The position numbers and the translations under genes are program-made. A stretch of 64,000 nt of DNA from Dermatemys mawii. Its lineage: Eukaryota; Chordata; Testudines; Dermatemydidae. This document shows, in pieces, positions 1-11,830 of this stretch. Below the pieces are notes generated by a model. It saw only the letters and a list, made by a program, of their open reading frames with translations, did not search any database and was not told the origin of the DNA. Every line of letters begins with the position of its first letter. Position 1 is the first letter of the stretch. The stretch lies in NCBI GenBank assembly GCA_007922305.1, contig ML677329.1, forward strand, positions 2,260,271-2,324,270, given 5' to 3'.

Positions 1-679
1 ATGTGTTAGTCATGCTATAAGCTATAAAAATGAAGGATTGTCAAAACTTAGGCCGAAAGCTCCTTGGAACAGGGACTGGGTCTTCAAAATTGTTTGCGCA
101 GCTCTGAACATACTGCCAGTTCTCAAAATAGAAAAATATAATAAAAGAAATAATAATTCATAGTTTTGGGCTTTTAAAAAAATATTTTACTTGATTTTCA
201 TTAATTCAACTTACATTCCTGCTACTCCGACTGAACTTTGCTCACAATACCTGTTCCAACAGTGTGCCAATTTTCTGTGGCATGTGGGAAGACTAGAGTA
301 GTTATAAAATCCCTAACAGTTGCCTGTTCATGTCTATTAAAGCATCTAATAAAGTTGCTAAGCCTGCTATGCTTGAGTTATGGGAATTTATAGAAATACG
401 TCAGGCTGTTTCTATTCCTACTAGTAGTGTTGAGATGTCCAAAGTGTGCCTGTCTACATTACTTAATATGCTTTAGCTAGCATTCACATATCCCTTTACA
501 GCAGAAAATGGGAGAAAAGCATTTGTACTTTTTAAACTTGCAACTACACAATAGTGATATGAGTGGGAAATATATAGATAAAGGACTCTTCTAGATCCTT
601 ACTGTTACTACCTATATCGCATATTTCTGCCTATATTTAATGAAAGAGTGATCCAGAGAGAGGGTGAACGTAGAATCTG
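1..679. other. Unassigned AT-rich sequence
   Basis: I see no exon, repeat family or regulatory unit I can name here. Every reading frame is interrupted frequently. It is left as unique non-coding DNA. Confidence 0.5.
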
Positions 680-1090
680 TGTTCCAGTGATCTGAGCACC
701 AGACTGGGAGACTGGAATGCCTATATTTTACATCTGACTTTGATTTGATGTTGAACAAGTAACTTAGGCTAAACGTTTAAATGTGTATGCCCAGAATTAC
801 TTACTTGCATTCACCCCAAAGCACCTAAATAAAGGTGACCTGATTTTCAGAGGTGTCGTGCACCCAAAGCTCTTGTTGACTTCAGTGACTCCAGTGTTGG
901 GACTTATTACTTTGGAAAATCAGGCTATTTTTATTCAGGTGCCTTGGTATGAATGTAGGTACCTATCTTTATATATTCAAGCTTGAAAATGTTGCTTGGA
1001 ACCTTTGGCTCCATTTTTCCCATCTGCAAATGAATTTTAAAATATGTACCTATGTCAGAGGTGTCTTGTAAGGTAGTTAATACTTGTGTA
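680..1090 (+). repeat. MIR-type CORE-SINE, split by a TIR element
   Basis: The left part (about 680-785) follows the 5' half of MIR-type SINEs: a stretch like 'gagcaccagactgggag' followed by 'gaacaagtaacttaggct'. The right part (about 997-1090) resumes with a 'ccatttttcccatctgcaaatg' style segment, which in MIR follows the 'aagtcacttaacctc' block. Between them lies a separate element with inverted ends (807-955). The order and orientation of the two halves fit one old SINE interrupted by a later insertion. Family assignment is from memory and divergence is high. Confidence 0.5.
807..955. mobile_element. Short foldback (TIR) element inside the MIR
   Basis: Positions 807-849 and 915-955 form an imperfect inverted repeat of about 40 bp. 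The left arm reads through 'gcacctaaataaaggtga' and the right arm reads its complement through 'tatttttattcaggtgcc'. The inner part holds a 'gacttcagtg' segment common to many small foldback elements of reptile genomes. There is no coding capacity, so it would be a non-autonomous (MITE-like) element. I could not define a TSD. Confidence 0.55.
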
Positions 1091-1124
1091 TTGCTTTGAA
1101 ATAGGCATGAACACTATATAGTAA

Positions 1125-1311
1125 GGGTTAGATTTTCCAAAACATTTGGGGTCAGATTTTCAGGGCCTCAGCAGCTACAGTTGGGTCCAGGTTTTCAAGA
1201 GCTCAGCTTCCATTTAGGCAAGCAAAGAAGAAGAACCAGATTTTCTTATTGTAACACTTAGGACCAGATTTTCAGAAAGGCAACATGCTGAGCTCTTTTG
1301 AAATCTGTCCC
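1125..1311. mobile_element. MITE-like foldback element
   Basis: The left end 'gggttagattttccaaaa' is complementary to the right end 'gagctcttttgaaatctg'. Internal copies of 'cagattttcag' occur at about 1153 and 1265 and 'gagctcag' at about 1199. Several other elements in the window share these modules (about 841, 59762). It is non-coding and no TSD was found. Confidence 0.45.
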
Positions 1312-1702
1312 TATTTGTTGTTTTTACTTAATACGAATAAAAACTATTTAAGTTCATTATTTCATTGCTATGTTCAGATTATGTCAAGTCAGCGTTGTTT
1401 CTTGAATTTGGTGCTCATTTTGTGATAAATGACAGGCATACAATGGTGGGGACAGGGAAGTTGGAAAAGAAAATAGTTTCAATGGAGGCTTCCTCTTTGT
1501 CATTAAGTACTTTGTAAAATTCATATTTAGACAAGCAATGTTTTCTTTGCTATTGTACAAGAGTAAACCTAATGCAGCAAATACCATGCATTTTCATTCA
1601 AATATACCATCCTATGATTAACGTATAGTTGTAAGTTTTAGATATTGTACACGCAAAGTAATATTAATGGGATGGAATGGATGCATGCAAGAAAGTGTAG
1701 TA

Positions 1703-1705
<3 letters not shown>

Positions 1706-1735
<30 letters not shown>

Positions 1736-1744
1736 AAAAAAAAA
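1706..1744 (+). repeat. Poly-A tract
   Basis: Twenty-eight consecutive A residues (1706-1733), TT, then nine more A. I see no recognisable retroposed sequence immediately upstream and no convincing TSD, so I call it a simple homopolymer rather than the tail of a defined retrocopy. Confidence 0.9.
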
Positions 1745-3224
1745 CCCCTAATCATACCTTCAGTCTAGAAGAGACAAATGCAGTTTACTCTTCCAACTTT
1801 CAAACAGATTTTGATTGCTAAATACAGGCACATTATCCTCACCTCAGCTATACAAACCAGAAGCATTTTTGGACTGGTTAGTACAGGTTTTCAGTTGGTT
1901 TTCAGTTGTTAGTCTTTAGGTGCCACCAAACTCCTCATTGTTTTAAGTTGGTAAAACAATATTGTGGTCTTTGGGCCGCAGAAAATCCACTGTTTTTGTA
2001 CAGCTCCCACTCTTCCAGGATTCAGATCTGGCTGGACCACCTGGGCTAGGAGTGGGACCAGAGCATGTGGGTGATGTATTGATTCAATGAATGTCTTGGG
2101 TAGCTTCTGCTAGGTAGGCTTCTTTGGAGCTCTGACTGGAGCTTAAAGCTATGAACAGAACAGGTGCAGATTTTATTCCTTTGTGCTACAAATGTGAATC
2201 AAGTTCACTGTCTTTGAAGAGAGAGAGGTTTTCTGAGTCTTTCACTATGAGTATCCCTGGCTCTTTCTTCCTTACTACCCCTTTCCATCTAAATTACTGT
2301 GTGGGAAGTTATCTCTGAAATTGATGCTATATTTGAGTCCAAGGACTAGGGCATATTTATGGGAAAAGACCTCGTGAGGAAAGGAACCAGAGTGGTCTCA
2401 GTTGTAGGGCTCCATGTAGGCATTACACTGTAGAGAGAGAGAGGTAATGCCCTAGCAGGGTAATGCCAGCTCTAGGCACATCCACAGTGGCTCTGTCTCT
2501 TGATGTATCTTTCATCCCACTTGGGTGAGTGATGGCATAGGCCATCTACACAAGAAACTCCAGCTGGGTAAACAGCCTTGAGAGCCAGGGTTCCTTGGCT
2601 TGCCATTGTCAGTCCTCTTCAGGAAAGCTGGGACCTATCTCTAAGCCAGCCTGCTGTTTTCTGTCTTTGACTTGAGTAAGGGATATAAACTCTCATGGTC
2701 CAGGTCATGAGCCAACCACTAACTCATGTGGGTTAGGAAGAACCTTTCCCTCAGGCCAAGTTATTCTGTAATTGTCCTCTAGACTGTTACTTGTGCCTTC
2801 CTCTAGAGCACCTGGTACTTGTCACAATATAAAAAAAACAGGATAGGTGATTATGTGGACTATTAGGTGTGCGAATGCTTGTGTTCGATGTAGGAATTAT
2901 TTTTCATATATAAAGCTCTATAATGTTAAGAGAAATGCATGATGGACTGTTTACCTTACTAATTTCAATGGCACTTGAGATTGGTGGGTTGGATCTTTTT
3001 CCTTGTTTACAGTCTCAAGAAGATGGGAGGCAGGACCTTCTCTCACAAAGTCTGGTGTCCTCTCCCAGTTCTACACCTAGTCATATCAGTGAGGTCCTCC
3101 CAGGCAAGGCTAAGCATTTTTTTAAATTCCACTTCAGGCTGTGTTTTGGGGTGGGGGTTACAATGTATTTTGTTGGGCTCTGGATTGTTAATTTATTCTG
3201 TTCATTCTGCTGCTTCACATGCTT
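1745..3224. other. Unassigned non-coding sequence
   Basis: No named repeat and no credible exon. Open frames at 2923-3231 and 2975-3268 overlap in different frames and are low-complexity hydrophobic, with no domain. Confidence 0.5.
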
Positions 3225-3440
3225 TATTTAATCATAGGACCAGGATTTTCCTTAAGAATTGGTGGTGATTATTATATGGTGCCCAGAGTCCTACAAGAGT
3301 TATTCTTTATAGTGCCTCGAAGTGTGAGATACTTAACAGAACATACGAAAACCCAGCCCCAAGGAATTTCCATTCTAGATATTAGACATCAAACTAGTGA
3401 AGAAGTCAAGCAGAAGGGAGGGAATGAGCATTTAAAAATT
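3225..3440 (-). repeat. Decayed L2-like LINE 3' tail
   Basis: The plus strand carries 'agaacatacgaaaac', 'cagccccaaggaattt' and 'cattctagat' in the order found in antisense L2-type 3' tails (about 'cagtccctgccctgaaggagcttacaatcta'). A related tail in the same orientation is at 11700-11830. Strongly diverged; family name from memory. Confidence 0.35.
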
Positions 3441-5079
3441 TAAAATATAATTATGCTGAATCTAAAGCTGTACAGCTGACTTACCAGTAACAGTATCTTA
3501 TGTGATCTAGCAATCCTTGGCGAATCCAGTAGCAGTGTTTTAATGAATCCATAAATTAGTCCATTCCTCAATCTCTGAAGGCATTGATCACAAATTCACA
3601 TTGATTTAGATTAAATCAATATCCTATATACAAGTTCCCAGACTTTCAGATTGCAGTACTGGGATGCTAAAGTAAAGACAACAGCAGCCCATTGGAGTGA
3701 TGGCTGTGTTGCCATGCAACCAAATTAAACTAGATTTGAGTTTGAAAGCCTTGAGACGATCGAAGCTGGTCATATTGCCAAATGGATGTGATCTCTCTCT
3801 TAAGGAAATACAGTATCCCAGATGTTTTGCTCTGCAGCATTTCATCTGACCAGTCTGTACATGAGCACTGGAACTGATTTACTTGCATAGTTTCCCAAGT
3901 TGATGATTCAAATGTCATAGTAGTGCAACCAATAAAAAAAGGAACACGAGGACTTAAATATATGAACTGCCTTAGAAAAATTGAAGGTAATTGAAAATAG
4001 TTAATTTTAGACTATAGCAGAGATTGTAATAGCTGACATCAACTACATCGTTTTAACTAAATTTCACATACTATTAAAAACTTTGAATATTTACATATTT
4101 CCATGAATTCTCAGCTTTGTTTAAAAGACCCATGAATGGCAATGCAGCCCAAGTATTTGTTGTCTCCATGGCATTTTGCTTCTAGAGACTAACTTTTTTT
4201 TCCTTTGCATTATTTATAAAGTCAGTTTTGATAACAAGCAAATTTACAATCGCTGATGTTCTAGATGCATACAGAAGCAGATTCTGTTGGTGCCATAATT
4301 AAACAATGAATCACATTATCTGGCACATCAAGCTCTGACGTTTTTAAATTATTCAAAAATGTTTTTGTTTTGAGCTGGCACATCCTCATTAGCATGGATC
4401 TGGTCAGCCAGGCTGAATCAGTCATGCAGGGAAAATTCATGAACTGCTATGCTTGTCACCCCCCATTAACTCACAAGATAAACTTGGCCTGAAACAAATC
4501 TCGACTGGGAAGTGTGTGGATGGTATTGATAGCAGATGGTAACCAATACATTAGCCCTGAAGGAGCTCAGATATGCACCGAAGGAGGGAGTAGGGTGAAG
4601 GGATAGGAGGACACTCTTGGAAGAAAGTTTTGTAGCTCATTTTAATGATGGCAGATAACAGAGAAGTTGGTTTCTTTTCTCTGCTGAGGAAGAGCTGCAC
4701 ACACTATAAATGGGCACCTGTCTGCCTGAATACAGTGTTGCAGGGAAGAGAAAGTAGTAACGAGCATAACTACATCCATATAACTGATTTTTCTTTAGAG
4801 CAGTTTTCTGCAATTAAAAAGAATGCTTTACAATTTATTTTGTCAAAATTAAGTGATCATTTTATTGGAAAGCATTACATTTGTGTCATGGGTTTTTTTG
4901 GTTTGTTTTTAAACTAAGTTTTGTTCCCCCCTTCGGCCCCCGCATCGTGGAAACAACAGCAAAGTCTATTGGCCAAATTCTTCTAGTCATTTACATTAAA
5001 ATTAGAGAAATTCAGCCAGGGGATGGAATGCATGGCATTGCTTATGTTGTTCAATCCTGGCTTTCTCAAAATCCATAGG
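3441..5079. other. Unassigned sequence with a possible conserved block
   Basis: No coding signal. The sub-stretch at about 4080-4450 has no repeat signature and holds homeodomain- and POU-like AT motifs such as 'ataattaaac', 'tcattagcat' and 'tttataaagtcag'. That look is common to conserved non-coding elements, but conservation cannot be seen from one sequence. Confidence 0.3.
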
Positions 5080-5156
5080 ATTAAATACTGGCTCCACTGA
5101 AGTCTGGGATGGGGGCAGGGTGTTGCCATTGACTTCAGTGGAGTCAGGATTTCACC
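5080..5156. repeat. Palindromic foldback element
   Basis: Arms 5080-5105 and 5131-5156 are inverted copies, through 'ggctccactgaagtc' and 'gacttcagtggagtc', around a spacer of about 25 bp. The outer part ends in 'aggatttcacc'. This matches the common reptile foldback type with 'cattgacttcaatgg' cores. Confidence 0.6.
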
Positions 5157-6474
5157 CATAGTGTTCAAAGTCCATAGGATCTCCAGTACTCCTCTCCACC
5201 ATACTCAGAATACAGAATATTCCTTGTTTCTCGGATATCACTGCATAGAAACCCAGTAGTGAAATGTTGACTTTCAAATGGCAATGCTCCTGACCTGAAA
5301 GTGAGCAAAAACCATGCAACAGTTTGAAATAACTTCAAATCCAAACTGAAATGTGTTCTTGTGAGAAGGCAGAATTTGCAAACCAAAAAGTCTGAATCAT
5401 GTGTCTGAAGTAGAAAATCTACAATTTTGCACCGTGATTAGAAGTGACCAAGATATAAGTTCTTGGCATTCTGTAAGGTATTAGCCCTGACCGGGATGTT
5501 GAAAATGCTGGCATTACCTCTTAACAGTAGTTAGTATTTTATCTGCAGAAGAGTGTGCTGCTGCATAGTGCTCAGACCCTCCAGAATGAACAGTCAGGAT
5601 AAACATAGTAAACATCATTTCAAGTTGTCGGTGTATTTAGTACTACAGTTATTTTATTTCACTTACATTTCTGTTCATCTTTGGTGTCTCTCTGTATGAC
5701 CGTAAATTTCAAACTGGCATGTTGAACATCTGCTTACTCATTTTAGGGAAGCCAGCAGCGCCATTTGAGGGAAATTAGTATTGTCAGAAGAAAGAACAAA
5801 TTTAAAAAAGTATATGAAGGCTTTTGGGGGTTTTATAATTTTGGTATCTTTGTTTCTGTGACGGTGTTGGTGGCACTCAAATGGTAGTATCAATGTAGCA
5901 AGGCACAAAACAGCTGTTTGATCTGCTGTAGATGAGTGGAAGTAGCTGTTTTTTATGAAGTCACGACTTATACCTTTATGCTACTAATGCATGGGTCCAA
6001 ATCTATACATTATTATTTTAAAGAAATTATAACTTTTATGGGATGTAATTGCTATGAAGGGAAATGCCTAATTTATGCATTTGCTCTATGATAGGTATTC
6101 CAACAAATGAGAGCTTTGGTCTTTTATGGAATTTATGAAGAGATTTGATAACTAAGAGTGATGTAGCCATGCATGCAATATCAGGTCTCTTCTCACTTAA
6201 GAAGGTAAATATCTACAAAGCCTTGTACTTATAGAACCTGATTCCATCCCCAAGTTAAATCAGTGGAAGCTTGCAGTTGGATCGGGTCCAATCGTTCACT
6301 CATATTACATATGCAATTACTGGGAGCATCACAGATTTTCATATTGACAAGCATGATAGAATAACTATATGGTTTGTTTATGTAATCATGTAGTTTGAAG
6401 GAAGGACAGGGGTGTAAATCTAACCCATGCTAGCCTGCTGTGCATTGTCTTTATGTGGACAATATCGCTACACA
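5157..6474. other. Unassigned AT-rich sequence
   Basis: Nothing nameable. A weak 'cctgattccatcccc' / 'gttggatcgggtcc' inverted pair at about 6239-6293 may be another small foldback relic. Confidence 0.4.
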
Positions 6475-6788
6475 CTAAGGGCAGAGTCTACATTCTGGCT
6501 GGGTTCGATGCTATGAGATCGATCTATCGGGGGGTCGATTTATCGTATCTAGTCTAGATGCAATAAATCAATGCCTGAGTGCTCTCCCGTTGACTCCTGT
6601 ACTCCACCGCTGCGAGAGGCACAGGCAGAGTTGACTGAGGAGCAACAGCAGTTGACCCACCACTGTGAAGATGCCATAGTAAGTCAATCTAAGTACGTAG
6701 ACTTCAGCTACAGTATTCTCGTAGCTGAAGTTGTGTATCTGAGATCAATTCCCCTCTCCTGCTCCCCCACTTGTAGACCAGGCCTAAG
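6475..6788. mobile_element. TCGAT-rich MITE-like element with internal hairpins
   Basis: The ends 'ctaagggcagagtctaca' and 'tgtagaccaggcctaag' are inverted copies. Inside are two hairpins: 6537-6552 with 6554-6569 (two mismatches in 16 bp) and a perfect 11-bp pair at 6701-6711 / 6721-6731. Outside this second hairpin the complementarity continues, imperfectly, to about 6680 and 6752. The left part repeats 'atcgat'/'tcgat' words. An open frame at 6571-6861 runs through the element and past its end and is fortuitous. No clear TSD. Confidence 0.6.
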
Positions 6789-9700
6789 AGTTTCCCTAGT
6801 GCACCTCAATCTACTCTTTCAAAGATTTATACCCGGCTTGTCACAAACTAAGTGTTTGTAAAGACAAGCCTTGCCTGTTCTTATTCAGAAAGATGCTGTT
6901 TGGATGATTTTGCAGGATAAGCTTCCAAGTAGTAATGATCATCATCAGCTAATACCTAGCTCTTGCAGAATGCTTTTTAACAATAGATCTCCAAGTGCTT
7001 TACAAAGGGGGTCAATATTATTATATAAATATTGTGGAGAATTAAACCTTCATTGGAAATGAGTACATAATTTAAATTGCTCTTCTCACCTTTGACTTGG
7101 TAGTAGGCACTCCTATTAAGCATAAACAGTTTTGAGATATGAGTGGCACAAAGTATTTTTAATATATAAAATAATATGACTTTCCTATTTCAATATCTAT
7201 TGTTTTGAAATGAACTGACTAAATTTTATCAGTTTGCTTCATTTTGCTATCAAGGGAGTAAATGTAATTTCACTTCTTCATGATGAAAATAACATCAGGA
7301 AAATATATATAAGATTACATGTTTAATTTCCTCCTTGCCTGCATTACTCCTCTGGAAAATTATGAAGTGTTATCTCAGTCAGTCGTATGCAACATACTCT
7401 TCTTGTTCCTGACCCTGCTGCATGACAGACATATTTTTCTTCAGAATAAAACAAATGTTGTTAGTCTTAGATGAGGTAGTTAAGTCTCTTTACTTTTACT
7501 ATTCAGTGAATGCAGCTGTAGAAAATGTAGCTAATGGTTAGATATTGACTTACAGAAATTGATTTCATAGTTCTAATCTTTATATTTTAATGGTGTTTTC
7601 AGTGGAAATCAGTATACATGAAATGAATTAATAACAGCACATTAAAGATTCAATCTTACATTCTGGAACAAAAGTCCTATTCTTGTGAATCATGAAAAGT
7701 TAGCTGCTGAATATATATGTATGAAAGGTGAACCTGAGAGATTGCATGCTCATATGTCTTGGGAAAATAATTCCACAACACCGTGATTCTGTGAGTAGAA
7801 ACATGTGGAAATTCCTCGGAGTGATAGTGAGAAATAGCCTAGTTATGAATTTGGTATATGGTACTTTTCAAAAAGATAGCAATATGATTTTGAATTGTGG
7901 TTACTGTGTAATTACCATGGAACAGGGAAAACCTCTTTGAGAGACTCTAATTAGAAAATAAACGCAGTAGTGGGCGCCTCTCAATGGCATACTAAAGTAG
8001 AGGAAACTTTTAGAAGAGCAACAGAAATGTTAGTTAACCAGCATCTAGTGGTGATCTTATAATCATTTACATTTATTTGAAGGATGTTAACACCAACTGT
8101 TTACAAGAATTGGTTAGGATATTCAACAGAATATTCAAGTAAGAATAATGGTTTGGAATGAAATTAAGCAATGGAAAATTTAGGCTAAATATTATGTAAA
8201 AAATATCGTAACAATCAAACATATCAGACGATGGAATAATCTCTCAAGGGAAATGGGAGAAGCTCCATTACTAGGTTAATGAAAAATTAATTGACTGAAC
8301 CAAGCACTGGAGGAAAATATACTGTAAGGGAACAATCCTGCCATTCCCAAGTCTACTGTTTCTGTGGTGTTAATATGCATCCATTTTCTAGACAAAACAC
8401 AGGAGTGTGTATGTTTGTCGGTTTTAATGGAAAGAGTGAGTTTGGTGTGTGTGTAAAGTATAAAGCAAATGGTTATGGTGTTGTATTACTTTTAACTTTA
8501 CTGTTTCATAGATGAAAGAAGGAACCATAACTCAAGAGAAATGTCTCTGAGAGTGAGCTATGTGGTACTACAGACTCTGATGCATGAACTAACAAAAGTG
8601 AAAATGCTATCCCATAAACACACACTCTTTTATCAGTCTTGTTTATGTTGTGGTATTTTCTCAATACTGGATATTTGTAATAGCCTACATGCTTGCACAA
8701 AATGTTAAGGATTATTAATGCCATTTCGAGGATCACTCTTGTGTGTTAGACAGCGTTTTTGACCCAGGTCATTCAGTGCAGAGGGATTCCACAAATGGCC
8801 AATGAGTTTCTAAGAGAGCTTGTTGTTTATGGGCTTATTTGTGGCTTTGACACAAGCCCTGAACAAAAACCAAATGCATTTTTGCACTGGAAGTTGGATT
8901 GTGACTCAGAGTCACAATCTGCTTCCCTGTTTCCTTCTACTCCAAGGGAGAAATAACCTGCATAGGGTATAGGTCTGTACCACATACATCTCAAGATGCA
9001 CCGTGCAGCTACAGTAGCTGCTGTATTTGGTAACTGGAGCAAAGATCTACCTTGTCTCTTTCCTGCTCTGTCCATCCTTGCTCATTTGTGTTGGGAAGCT
9101 TGGATGCAACTGACCCGTGTAAGCTGCTTTTCTTTTTGCGCTGCTATCTTTGATCTGAGCTGCTGGCACAAGCCAGGCCATATATGAAGTTTGTGTGCAC
9201 ACACGCACTTGTAATGTGTATTTGAGAGGGAGAAGAAATACATAATGATGTAGTGTTGTTTTAAAGTTTCCTTAGTAAGGGCTTTGATGACTTTTCATTG
9301 GATACAGCACATTGGGAAAGCCATGTGAATTATGCAGGCCATTTCAAATGAGTACTGATAATATCTCCACACCACACTGTATCATCTTGTGTATGCCACC
9401 AAAGAAAAGTACTTTATGAATGTTTTAGACACTGTTAACATTGTGTTTGGACTATTTCTTGTATCCATCTGTGATGCACAGTATCTTAGTTACCAGTGAA
9501 TCCAACTGAAGAGGACTAAAATAGTTTTTCCAAAATAAAAAAGTCAGAATTTTAAGGTATATTATTTCTAATCCTTCTATGTAGAAAATAACCCCAGTCA
9601 GGTTTTGTGGTAGTCTTTTGCACCAGCTCACATTATCTCATTCAGAGAGCATTTTGGAGTTTGCCAGAATGCCATTTTTTTTGCCATAGTATCAGTCACA

Positions 9701-11699
9701 TTATGGAGAGAAAACACTATTCTTTAAGGGTGCCACAGGAATTCATTTAACTCATACTAAAAAGCTAGTTTGCACCTACTGCATACTGAATAAACTGAGG
9801 ACAGAATGTAGCCAACGGAGTATAAGTTTGCAGTTAGATCTCTGTCTTCGCTGTTTTGGAAAATCTTTGTTCCCAAACTATTTCCTTTGAAAGAGATTCT
9901 GTAACTCGATTCTTCAACTTTTGTCACCTGGCAGATGGTAGCAGAAGGTGCCGAGCACATTCCTGAGCAAGAAGTCTGGACAAGTCTGGAGATTTCATAG
10001 TGCCATACAATGTTCTACCAATAAACACATTTCATCAGTCATCACGTTAACTTCAGGAAGAGCTCAATGGAACATAAAGCCCATTGCACCAATATTTTGA
10101 TGTTTAGGTAGGCACTAAAGCCGGGGAGGCACTGGCACCCGTTCCCAGCTGTGGAGTGCATAATCCAAATAAATACAGCAGACAACTGGGACAGTAGAAT
10201 GCAGCTTAATTATTTTTATTTGTGATCCAGAAACAACAAGGAAGATGACAGTCATACAGAGCAGATCTGTGGAAGCCTAATTTTGCTGAATGTACACCCA
10301 AAACCGAAGAATGAAAATGATGATCTCATTCAGCAGGGAAGAAAAGAGAAAAGTTTAAGAATAGCATTGCAACTAGATTGGCAAAAAGGAGCAAATGAGT
10401 TACAGCTGTATTTAAAAGAAAATCTTTCAGGTTTTGAAAATTAACTTGTGACGGATGGAGACTGTGACAATCGATGCAACACTGGTGCCAAGTGAAACAC
10501 ACTTGTTGTCCAACAGGGAATAAAATGTACGCTACTGATACCCTTCAGCACAGTTTGAAGCTTAATATAACTAAAGTATATTTTAAAATCATGCCAATAG
10601 TTGTTAGCAAATAATTTCTTTCTTGGTTCCTTCCACTTCCCCCCCTTCTGTATTCCTTTGTGCACACGTGTGTTCTTTATTGAATTTGAAGAATGAATTA
10701 CAGTAAAAGTTAATATGCTGATACATTGCAACTGTGTGGGAATGCTGGATTCAAGGACAGATGTTTGTTCTTCATTGAACATTGAGTTTACAGGTACAAT
10801 CTTACAGAAAATCACGAGCAAGTGGGCAAGCTACTCTCTGTGCTGTTGTGCAAAGGGGTGGAAAAGGGCATAACAAAGTGCTTCATTCCAGGGCTACCAG
10901 AACTTCAGGGTTTCTCCCTCATACGAAGTAGTGTAGAGTGGGGAAACAGACCACGTGCTCCAATGCTGGCTATCCTCGCCTTTCCCTTCGAAGGCCAGCA
11001 GACAAGCCAGCATCCAGATACTCTGAAACAAGGTCCGGCTTAGTCTCCATGGGCCTGGGCCACAAGTTCATGTGCATATGCCCTCTGATTCAGGAATGAA
11101 CCCTCTACAGCTCCTCTACAGACCATTTCTGCTTTCTCGTGTGTGTGTGTAAATATGCCTTGATTTTAGGAGCAATTTCATATCCCTGATTATAGCTTTA
11201 TGGGAGATGTGTGGGCCCCTAGAAGGCTGTGCGCACTAGCCATGCAGCAGAATGGATAAGTCAAGGAGAATGGTTAGCGTGGTTTCCTGATATGCTAAAG
11301 GACTGCACTGCAGCATAACTCTTCTACATGAGCTTCTCTTCTTTGAGCTCTTCAGTTTCTGCCTCCTCAGCTAGGACTGCACAGATGAGGGGAGTTTTGC
11401 AGGCCAGTTTTGAAGGAAAGGAGTAGCCCCAAGAGGGGAAGAAGGATACATTCTGATCAGCTGGAGGGAATGTTTACAAAAACTAAATAAGAATCAGCTG
11501 GTGGAGTGTGTGGTGAAGTGCACCTTCTTTCTCTCATTCACGTCAATCAGACTTTTTTTGAATTTGTGACTCCACCTTTGGGCAGAGGGAATTTTGTACC
11601 AGCAGTTGCAGATGCATCAAGTTTTGCACTGAATATTGTGTTGATATATCCCTTTTCATTCTGAGATCTTTATAAAACACACACGACAACCAAGCTGAT
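6789..11699. other. Long unassigned AT-rich stretch
   Basis: No exon, RNA gene or well-defined repeat in about 4.9 kb. A weak antisense MIR-like word ('agtgctttacaaa') is at about 6994. The 126-codon open frame at 10441-10821 (minus) has no domain or family look. The stretch is likely old unique or deeply decayed sequence. Confidence 0.45.
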
Positions 11700-11830
11700 T
11701 TCTATTATTTTATTATTTGTACTGCATTAGAGCTTAGGACCTTGTGCTAGGTGTTCTACCAGCACAGAACAGAAGAATAGTCTCTGCCCCTGAAACCTTA
11801 CAGTCTAAGTTTCCTTGCACTAAAGTGTTT
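11700..11830 (-). repeat. L2-like LINE 3' tail
   Basis: The plus strand reads 'ttgtgctaggtgttctac', 'cagcacagaacag', 'agtctctgcccctgaaacc' and 'ttacagtctaagt', the antisense order of an L2-type 3' end. Orientation is therefore minus. Only the tail is preserved. Confidence 0.5.

Noticed and set aside
1706..1744. Poly-A as the tail of a processed pseudogene
   Set aside because: No coding-like sequence upstream and no flanking duplication found.
6571..6861. 96-codon frame on plus
   Set aside because: It lies mostly in a TCGAT-rich foldback element and runs past its end, so it is not a gene.
10441..10821. 126-codon open frame on minus
   Set aside because: No motif or family resemblance; treated as chance.
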